A DNA stretch of 64,000 nt from Pseudaeromonas aegiceratis (GTDB lineage: Bacteria; Pseudomonadota; Gammaproteobacteria; Enterobacterales; Aeromonadaceae): the NCBI RefSeq assembly GCF_046254905.1, contig NZ_CP158016.1:1612001-1676000 (forward strand), given 5' to 3'. The notes below the pieces were generated by a model, which was not told the origin of the DNA, did no database searches, and saw only the letters and a program-made list of their open reading frames with translations. Shown in pieces: positions 58,126-64,000 of this stretch. The number at the start of each line of letters is the position of its first letter. Positions within the stretch are counted from its first letter, which is position 1. A program made the position numbers and the translations under genes.

Positions 58126-58479
58126 TCAGGTCCGGGTCAGATCACAGGGGGTGAAGTGCAGCAGATCCCCCAGCGTATGGATCACCTGGCGCAGGGCATA
58201 CTCCACCGCGGAGACGTCCCCTGTGATCACCACGGCGCCGGTGAAGCGGTCGATGAAGCCCACCTCCACGGCCCCGGACTTGGTGGTGATATCGCTGGCA
58301 ATGATGGCGGCCTCGCTGGGGGTCAAGGTCAGGATACCGATGGCGCTGGATGCCTCATTGAGCCCCAGCTTGCGATACAGCTCGCGGTTGGGGTTGGCGA
58401 TGAGGTGGGCCAGGGTGATCTGCTTGCCAGGCACGTACTCCTGGATGATGCGTTCCTTGGCCGGGGCGGGTGTGGTCAT
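58126..58479 (-). CDS. pduU: Microcompartment shell protein PduU
   Basis: PduU, 117 residues, is a permuted BMC-domain shell protein (RIIQEYVPGKQITLAHLIANP at the N-terminus forms the beta-barrel cap; FIDRFTGAVVITGDVSAVEYAL is BMC core). EutS/PduU hexamers sit in the shell facets. Length is normal. Confidence 0.93.
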   Translation of the reverse strand: MTTPAPAKERIIQEYVPGKQITLAHLIANPNRELYRKLGLNEASSAIGILTLTPSEAAIIASDITTKSGAVEVGFIDRFTGAVVITGDVSAVEYALRQVIHTLGDLLHFTPCDLTRT

Positions 58480-58488
58480 GGCGTCTCC

Positions 58489-59037
58489 TTACAGCAGTTG
58501 CTGCCACAGGGCGGCGTGAGGGCGCGGTATGATGCTGCCGTGCACCAGCAGCCCCTTCTCACCGGCGCTGCGGCTGGCGGTCTGCACCGCAGAGGTGATG
58601 TCGGAGATCTCGCCCCCCATCACCATGTAGCACTTGCCGCCGATGCCGAAGGCCATGTGGATACGGATCAGGGTGATGTTCGCAGCCTTGACCGCCGCAT
58701 CGGCGGCGGCCACACAGGCGGCCACGCTGAACGTTTCCACTATCCCCAGGGCCTGGCGTTTCTCCACCGGGGTGACGCCGCTGATGGCCGGCAAGACACT
58801 GGCATGGATGTTGGGCAGCACCATGCTGTCCACCTTCATATGTCCCGCCTGCTGCTCGCCGTTGGTGACGGACTGCTGTACTGCGGCCACATCCCCCCCC
58901 ACCATCACCAGGTACTTGCCCGGGCAGATGGTCTTGGCGCTTAACAGTTCCACATTGGCGGCCTTGAGCATGACGTCGGTGATTTCTATGCCCTTGGCGA
59001 TGCTGTTTAACTCCACCAGACCGATGGCGTGATACAT
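58489..59037 (-). CDS. pduT: Microcompartment shell protein PduT (Fe-S pseudohexamer)
   Basis: PduT, 182 residues, carries two tandem BMC domains and forms a trimer. Cys38 in SAKTICPGKY matches the cysteine that in Salmonella PduT holds a [4Fe-4S] cluster at the pore, so electrons could pass through the shell. AGGAGAG precedes the ATG at 59037; the long open frame upstream is antiparallel-type overlap inside pduS and is rejected. It lies next to its redox partner pduS. Confidence 0.94.
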   Translation of the reverse strand: MYHAIGLVELNSIAKGIEITDVMLKAANVELLSAKTICPGKYLVMVGGDVAAVQQSVTNGEQQAGHMKVDSMVLPNIHASVLPAISGVTPVEKRQALGIVETFSVAACVAAADAAVKAANITLIRIHMAFGIGGKCYMVMGGEISDITSAVQTASRSAGEKGLLVHGSIIPRPHAALWQQLL

Positions 59038-59039
59038 GG

Positions 59040-60419
59040 TTAGGCTCTCCTGATACTGATGTGGGTGGGCGCTACGGCGCTGATCACACCGTCGATACTG
59101 GCGTGGATCGCGACGCTCAGCGCCCCTTCCTTGGGCACGGCGATGCACTGCCCCAGGCGGACGCTGTCGCCGACGGCCACCACGGCCTGGGCAGGGGCGC
59201 CGATATGCTGTTGCAGCGGCAGCGTGACCTGCTCGGGTTGCCAGTCCAGCGGCTGCAGGGGGGCGGCCTGATAGAAGGGCTCCAGCTGCAAGCGACTGAT
59301 GAGCCGAGGGATGGGCACCAGGCGGTAAGCTGCCATGGGGTCTTCGGCCCGGATCTCCCCTTGGTAACGCAGTCCCTGGGCCCGCAGCTGTGTCTTCAGC
59401 AGGCGGTTGAGGCGCATGGGGGAGATGTCCACCGGACAGGCGTAGCTTTCGCAGACGCTGCATTCGGAACAGGTCAATGCGGAGAGCAGGACGGAGGGCG
59501 GATCCAGCTGCTGGTAGTTCACCGCCCGCACCAACAGGTGAGGCGGCAGCTCGTGGCCAATGATGTGCCGCGGGCACAGGTCGGTACACAGGCCGCACTG
59601 CTCGCAGACGGTACGGGCCAGGTTGATGATGTCGGCGTCGCTGCGTTCACGGCGCTGGATCAGCAGGTGAGCCGCCGGCAGCACCAGCAGGCCGCCGGTG
59701 GTCTTGGTTACAGGTTGCGCCAGGCTGGTCACCAGGTGGCCCATCATGGGGCCGCCGTTGATGTAACCGGCCTGGGGCACGGTGGCACCGCCGGCCAGGG
59801 TCAGCACCTCGCCCAGGGTGACCCCCAAGGGAACCGTGATGGTCATGGGGTGGACCACGGCGCCGTTGATGGTCAGGGTCCTGTGGGTGACGGGATGATC
59901 GTCCTCCAGGGCAGACGTCAGGTTCAGCAGAGTCTGCACGTTGTTGACCACCACCCCCAGACTGATGGGCAGCTCCCCCGCCGGTACCCGACGACCTGTG
60001 GCCTGCCAGATGGTGATCACCTCATCCCCGGCGGGATAGACATCCGGCAGGATATGGATGCGGATCTGCGGTGGCAGCAGGGGTTCCAGCGCGGCGATGG
60101 CGGCCTGGTACTTGGCCTTGAGGGCTATGATGCCTTGGCTGGCGCCGGTGGCGGCCATGCCGTAGCTCAGGCCGCGGATCAGCCGGTCGGCCTGGGTGGC
60201 CATCAGCTGCTGATCCACCTTAAGCATGGGCTCGCATTCGGCGGCGTTGACCAGGTAGATTTCGGCCTTGGCCTGCAGCTTCACATAGGTGGGGAAACCG
60301 GCGCCGCCGGCCCCCACGATGCCGGCCTGGCGGACTTTCTCGGCGATCGTCACTGCCGGGTGGCTGGCCAGGGTGGCGGCAATGCGCGCCGCCTGGGTTT
60401 GCCGGGTGATCTCGCTCAT
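59040..60419 (-). CDS. pduS: Cobalamin reductase PduS
   Basis: PduS, 459 residues, is an RnfC-like flavoprotein that reduces cob(III)alamin. QAGIVGAGGAGFPTYVKL and VNAAECEPMLKVD bind FMN/NADH; [4Fe-4S] motifs are CEQCGLCTDLCPRH and CSECSVCESYACPVD. It supplies reduced cobalamin to PduO for reactivation of diol dehydratase. It overlaps pduQ by 4 bases. Confidence 0.95.
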   Translation of the reverse strand: MSEITRQTQAARIAATLASHPAVTIAEKVRQAGIVGAGGAGFPTYVKLQAKAEIYLVNAAECEPMLKVDQQLMATQADRLIRGLSYGMAATGASQGIIALKAKYQAAIAALEPLLPPQIRIHILPDVYPAGDEVITIWQATGRRVPAGELPISLGVVVNNVQTLLNLTSALEDDHPVTHRTLTINGAVVHPMTITVPLGVTLGEVLTLAGGATVPQAGYINGGPMMGHLVTSLAQPVTKTTGGLLVLPAAHLLIQRRERSDADIINLARTVCEQCGLCTDLCPRHIIGHELPPHLLVRAVNYQQLDPPSVLLSALTCSECSVCESYACPVDISPMRLNRLLKTQLRAQGLRYQGEIRAEDPMAAYRLVPIPRLISRLQLEPFYQAAPLQPLDWQPEQVTLPLQQHIGAPAQAVVAVGDSVRLGQCIAVPKEGALSVAIHASIDGVISAVAPTHISIRRA

Positions 60420-61531
60420 AGGATGGCCTCGATGATCCGGGCCAGGTCGTCATCGCTGATGGCGCAGGGGGTGGAGCCCATGGTGCTGTCGGCCTGGGCG
60501 GCCTTGATCATGGCGTTCAGGCTCTCATGCACCTGGCGGGCGCCGATCTTCAGCTGGCCCAGGGTGGTGGCGATGCCGACCTGCTTCTGCAGTTGCCGGA
60601 TGCGGTTGAGCAGCTGATTGATGGCCGCCTGATCGTTGGCCTCCACCGGGCACAGGCGGCAGGCCTTGGCCAGGCGTACATAGCGCTTGGCGGCCCGGGC
60701 GTCATGACTGGCGTTGTACTGGATCACCTGGGTGAGCAGCAGGCTGTTGGCCAGACCGTGGGCCACATGGAACTGCCCGCCCAGTTGGTGGGCGATGGCG
60801 TGATTGAGGCCCAGGCCTGCCTGGCTGAAGGCCATGCCGGCCATGGCCGAGGCGTTGTGCAGCTTGGCGCGGGTCTGCAGGCAGTCACCCTTGGTGCAGG
60901 CGGTGGGCAGGTACTGGAACACCAGTTCCGCCGCCTTTTCCGCCAGGGCATCGGTGAAGTCCGCGGCGCCTTTGGCCACATAGGCCTCAATGGCGTGGGT
61001 CAGCACATCCATGCCGGTGTTGGCGGTGATGTTGGGCGGTACCGTCACCACCAGAGAGGGATCCAGGATGGCCACATCCGGGTAGATGCTCTCCTCGAAG
61101 ATGGGGTACTTGATGCCTTTTTCCGGATCGCTGATCACGGTGGCGCTGGTCACCTCGGAGCCGGTGCCGCTGGTGGTGGGGATGGCGACACAGGTTTCTA
61201 TGTCCATGCCTTGCTTGCGGGCAAAGTAGACGATGGCCTTGGCGGCATCGATGGCCGAGCCGCCGCCGAAACCGATCACCACATCCGGCTTGATCTCGGT
61301 AAAGTGGCGGATCCCTTCCACCACGATACCGATGCTGGGATCCGGAGTGATGTCGCTGTACAGCGCCACCTGATTGGCCGGCTCCAGCAGCCCCTTCAGG
61401 CGGCTGAACGCCGGACTCTTGGCGATAAAGCTGTCACACACCACCCAGACACGCTTGTTCTTGAAACGCTGCAGCACGTCCAGGCTATTCACCCCGCTGT
61501 AGATATGGGTACTGACGAAGAACTTGTTCAT
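60416..61531 (-). CDS. pduQ: 1-Propanol dehydrogenase PduQ
   Basis: PduQ, 371 residues, is an iron-dependent alcohol dehydrogenase that reduces propionaldehyde to 1-propanol and regenerates NAD inside the microcompartment. GFGGGSAIDAAKAIVYF, TGMDVLTHAIEAYV and LNHAIAHQLGGQFHVAHGLAN show the cofactor loop and iron ligands. Confidence 0.95.
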   Translation of the reverse strand: MNKFFVSTHIYSGVNSLDVLQRFKNKRVWVVCDSFIAKSPAFSRLKGLLEPANQVALYSDITPDPSIGIVVEGIRHFTEIKPDVVIGFGGGSAIDAAKAIVYFARKQGMDIETCVAIPTTSGTGSEVTSATVISDPEKGIKYPIFEESIYPDVAILDPSLVVTVPPNITANTGMDVLTHAIEAYVAKGAADFTDALAEKAAELVFQYLPTACTKGDCLQTRAKLHNASAMAGMAFSQAGLGLNHAIAHQLGGQFHVAHGLANSLLLTQVIQYNASHDARAAKRYVRLAKACRLCPVEANDQAAINQLLNRIRQLQKQVGIATTLGQLKIGARQVHESLNAMIKAAQADSTMGSTPCAISDDDLARIIEAIL

Positions 61532-61547
61532 GTCTGCTCCCTAACCC

Positions 61548-62966
61548 TTAGCGAATGGAGAAACCATTGGTCAGCACACAGCGGCGCAAGCGACCGAAGG
61601 TGCGGGCCGAGGTGGTGCCTTCGCCCGTGGGGGTGGCGATGGTGAAGGTGGTGAAGCCTTCGGCACCGACGCCGATCCCGGCATAGGAGGGGCCGTTCTT
61701 GACGAAGATGGAGGTCTGCATCAGATGGGCCGCCTTGTTGAGCCGGGAGACGTTCTGGGAGTGCATGATGGCGGTGTGGTGCAGGCCGCCTTCCACCTTG
61801 AGACTCAGTGCCAGACCCTGCTCGAAATTGTCCACCCGCACTATGGGCAGCACGGGCATCAGCTGCTCGGTCATCACCAGGGCATCGTCTGCCGGCACCT
61901 CGACGATGATGAGCTTGGGCGGTTTGGCCGGGCAGGGCAGGCCGGCCGCCTCCAGGATGAGGGTCGGGCTCTTGCCCACCAGGGCCTTGTTGGCCGCCCC
62001 CTTCTTGATGCAGGTGTCGCGAAGCTGGGTGATCTGGGCTGGATCCGTGATCTGGTAGGCGCCGAATTCCCGCATCTGCTGGATCAGCTGATCCGCCACG
62101 CAATCCACCACGATGACGCTCTTCTCGGCGATGCAGGGCAGGTTGTAGTCGAAGGCGGCGCCAGAGACGATATCCTGGGCGGCCTTGACCACTTCGGCGG
62201 TTTCATCCACCAGGCAGGGCGGGTTGCCGGCACCGGCGCCCACCACCTTCTTGCCGCTCTTGAGCCCCATGGTGACGATGCCGGGGCCGCCGGTGATGGC
62301 CAGCAGGGCGATCTTGGGATGGGCCATCATCTGCTGGGTGGCCTCGAAGCTGGGTTCCTTGACGGTGACCACCAGGTTGTGGATGCCGCAGGTACGAAAG
62401 GCGATCTCTTCAATCTGGGCCACCAGCTTCAAGGAGATGTGCTTGGCACCTGGGTGGGGGCTGAAGTAGATGGTATTGCCGGCGGCCAGCATGCTGATGC
62501 AGTTGTTGATGATGGTCTCGGTGGGATTGGTGCTGGGGGCCACGGCACCGATCACGCCGTAGGGGGAGTACTCGAAAAGCACCATGCCTTCATCGCCGGT
62601 AAGGGCGGTGGTGACCAGATCTTCCACCCCAGGGGTGTTTTCCAGGGCGGCCTTGTTCTTGAGGATCTTGTCTGCCTTGTTACCCATGCCGGTTTCATCG
62701 GCGGCGGCCTCGGAGAGTGCCACCAGGGTGTCGGCCAGCTCGCAGCGAATGGCGCTGATGATGGCGCTGCGGGTCTTGAGCGGCGCCTCCTGATAGCGCA
62801 GGAAGGCGGCGTGGGCGGCGGTCACGGCGGCGTCCACCTCATCGAACAGGGCTGGCTGGCCGTCGCAGGTGGTGCAACCGCAGGCTGGTTCGGCCGCGGT
62901 GTCGGTGCCGCCGAGCTGTTCGGTCAGGATGTGACGGATAAGGGTTTCCAGTTCGTTGTTGTTCAT
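61548..62966 (-). CDS. pduP: CoA-acylating propionaldehyde dehydrogenase PduP
   Basis: PduP, 472 residues, converts propionaldehyde to propionyl-CoA. Residues 1-18 (NNELETLIRHILTEQL) form the amphipathic helix that targets PduP to the microcompartment lumen. The aldehyde dehydrogenase domain has the catalytic cysteine in FDYNLPCIAEKS, NPTETIINN and a conserved FTTFTIATPTGEGTTSART end. An unusual CxCxxC (Cys29, 31, 34) sits in the linker between tag and enzyme; I do not recall it in the Salmonella protein. Confidence 0.95.
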   Translation of the reverse strand: MNNNELETLIRHILTEQLGGTDTAAEPACGCTTCDGQPALFDEVDAAVTAAHAAFLRYQEAPLKTRSAIISAIRCELADTLVALSEAAADETGMGNKADKILKNKAALENTPGVEDLVTTALTGDEGMVLFEYSPYGVIGAVAPSTNPTETIINNCISMLAAGNTIYFSPHPGAKHISLKLVAQIEEIAFRTCGIHNLVVTVKEPSFEATQQMMAHPKIALLAITGGPGIVTMGLKSGKKVVGAGAGNPPCLVDETAEVVKAAQDIVSGAAFDYNLPCIAEKSVIVVDCVADQLIQQMREFGAYQITDPAQITQLRDTCIKKGAANKALVGKSPTLILEAAGLPCPAKPPKLIIVEVPADDALVMTEQLMPVLPIVRVDNFEQGLALSLKVEGGLHHTAIMHSQNVSRLNKAAHLMQTSIFVKNGPSYAGIGVGAEGFTTFTIATPTGEGTTSARTFGRLRRCVLTNGFSIR

Positions 62967-63985
62967 GCTTCTTTCCCCAGATGTAATCCATGCATGGCCG
63001 CTTCGGCGATGCGCATGTCTTGTTCAACCGTGCCTCCGCTGATGCCAAGTCCGCCGATGAGGCGACCTTGCCAGTAGAGGGGATAGCCACCGCCGAAGGT
63101 GACTACCTTGCCGCCACTGCTGGCCTCCAGACCGAACAGGGCTGCGCCGGGCTGGCTGCTTCGGGCCAGTTCATGGGTGGCGCACTTCAAGGCGACGGCG
63201 GAATAGGCTTTCTTGGGTGCCAGATCCAGGCTGACGAGCAGGGCGTCCGGCATCCGATAGGTGAGAATGGGCTGGCCGTGCCGGTCCACCACGGCGATCA
63301 CCACAGGGATCCCCGCTTGCCCGGCGGCCGCCATGGCTTGCTGCAGCAGGCGGTGCAGCAGATGAAAGTCCGGGCCGTTGGCGGGTGCTGGCGGTTGGCT
63401 CGGCTCGGCCTGGGCGGCGTCCTGGCTGGCCGCCAGATAGCGGGCCACCACAGTCCTGACCAGGGTGTCGGTCAGGGCCTGGGTGTCTTCGTGGCGGGCC
63501 ATGGCATACAGGCAGTCGGACAGGCGGTTGAGAAATTGCAGCACCACGGGACGGATGCTCACCTGCTCCATCAGGCTGACCAGGCGCCGTTCGGCACGGC
63601 GGGCCAGGGTGCGGGCCAGGTGCAGCCGGCTGCCGGCCTCGCTGGTGCCGGGCAGGACGAAACTGTGTACCGGCGGCACCCCGGCCATGCAGCGGTCGAT
63701 GGCCTGCTCCAGGGCGGCCACATCGGCCTCACCAATCTGGCGACGGTCGACACCGGCGGGTTCGGGGCTGGCCAGTTCGGCCCCCAGGTAAAACAGCTGA
63801 TACTGCAAGGCTTCGAGGAACTGACGGTTGTCGGCATCCTGCACCGCCTTGTGGGCCAGGCTCAGGGTGGCGTTCAGCTCGTCCACTGTGCCGTAGCTGT
63901 CCACCCTGAGGTCGCTCTTCTTGACGCGGTTACCGCCTACCAGGGCTGTGGTGCCCCGGTCGCCGGTCTTGGTATAGATGCTCAT
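62963..63985 (-). CDS. pduO: Corrinoid adenosyltransferase PduO
   Basis: PduO, 340 residues, makes adenosylcobalamin, the coenzyme of diol dehydratase. The N-terminal ATP:cob(I)alamin adenosyltransferase domain (1-185) has YTKTGDRGTTALVGGNRV and LNRLSDCLYAMAR; the C-terminal domain (about 205-340) is the GlcG/HbpS-like haem-binding domain, with VVAVVDRHGQPI and FGGGYPLYWQGRLIGGLGISG. It is the first pdu gene inside the window; pduA to pduN would lie to the right. It overlaps pduP by 4 bases. Confidence 0.95.
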   Translation of the reverse strand: MSIYTKTGDRGTTALVGGNRVKKSDLRVDSYGTVDELNATLSLAHKAVQDADNRQFLEALQYQLFYLGAELASPEPAGVDRRQIGEADVAALEQAIDRCMAGVPPVHSFVLPGTSEAGSRLHLARTLARRAERRLVSLMEQVSIRPVVLQFLNRLSDCLYAMARHEDTQALTDTLVRTVVARYLAASQDAAQAEPSQPPAPANGPDFHLLHRLLQQAMAAAGQAGIPVVIAVVDRHGQPILTYRMPDALLVSLDLAPKKAYSAVALKCATHELARSSQPGAALFGLEASSGGKVVTFGGGYPLYWQGRLIGGLGISGGTVEQDMRIAEAAMHGLHLGKEA

Positions 63986-64000
63986 GTGCGCTCCCGGCTT

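Noticed and set aside
59038..59598. N-terminal extension of pduT into pduS
   Set aside because: The extension is Arg/Pro/Ala-rich and lies in another frame of pduS; PduT homologues start at 59037, where AGGAGAG precedes the ATG.

Overview
The window is 64 kb of GC-rich, densely packed gammaproteobacterial chromosome. Family content (RutR, KatG, Salmonella-type cob and pdu gene order) and the Pro-Arg-His-Leu tRNA cluster suggest a facultative anaerobe of the Aeromonadales (Aeromonas or a close relative). That placement is inference; no 16S or other marker gene is present.

Region 1 (1-13,300, + strand) is a surface polysaccharide locus. It begins inside a GumK-like glucuronosyltransferase and continues with an AT-rich acyltransferase, ManC, UDP-glucose dehydrogenase, a phosphohexomutase, RmlD, RmlA, a Wzx-type flippase, a pyruvyltransferase, a GT2 enzyme, RmlC and RmlB. 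Together they would supply GDP-mannose, UDP-glucuronate and dTDP-rhamnose and build a pyruvylated, acylated repeat unit. A strong bidirectional terminator closes the locus. Beyond it, on the opposite strand, lies a gene for a PEP-CTERM-anchored, DUF4114-like exported protein.

Region 2 (14,300-25,100) is a complete reductive pyrimidine-degradation locus: a four-gene NMT1-type ABC transporter operon, a RutR-type TetR regulator, then preT-preA-dihydropyrimidinase-amidohydrolase. Palindromes matching the E. coli RutR operator (TTGACCA-N2-TGGTCAA) lie in front of both operons, each with a second, weaker copy nearer the gene.

Region 3 (25,300-35,280) holds a tRNA operon (Pro-TGG, Arg-TCT, His-GTG, Leu-TAG) with a good sigma-70 promoter and a terminator, a CynX-type MFS transporter with a disrupted leader, and a three-gene minus-strand group: a SLOG/YpsA-like protein, a SAM methyltransferase, and a 970-residue protein joining PLD nuclease, SF2 helicase and S24/LexA-like domains. 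This triad has no obvious housekeeping role and is the best candidate here for an uncharacterised system. katG and an iron-dependent alcohol dehydrogenase follow.

Region 4 (35,500-64,000) is a vitamin B12 and 1,2-propanediol island. PocR is followed by a cobalamin riboswitch with a terminator, then a 20-gene operon in Salmonella order: cbiABCDETFGHJKLMNQOP-cobUST. Converging on it from the right edge is the distal part of a pdu microcompartment operon, pduO-P-Q-S-T-U-V-W, continuing into cobA (SUMT), cobD and pduX. The genes that start the corrin branch and make the aminopropanol linker are thus in the propanediol operon instead of the cob operon. The structural and diol dehydratase pdu genes must lie beyond the right edge. 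cobC (alpha-ribazole phosphatase) and a precorrin-2 dehydrogenase are not in the window.
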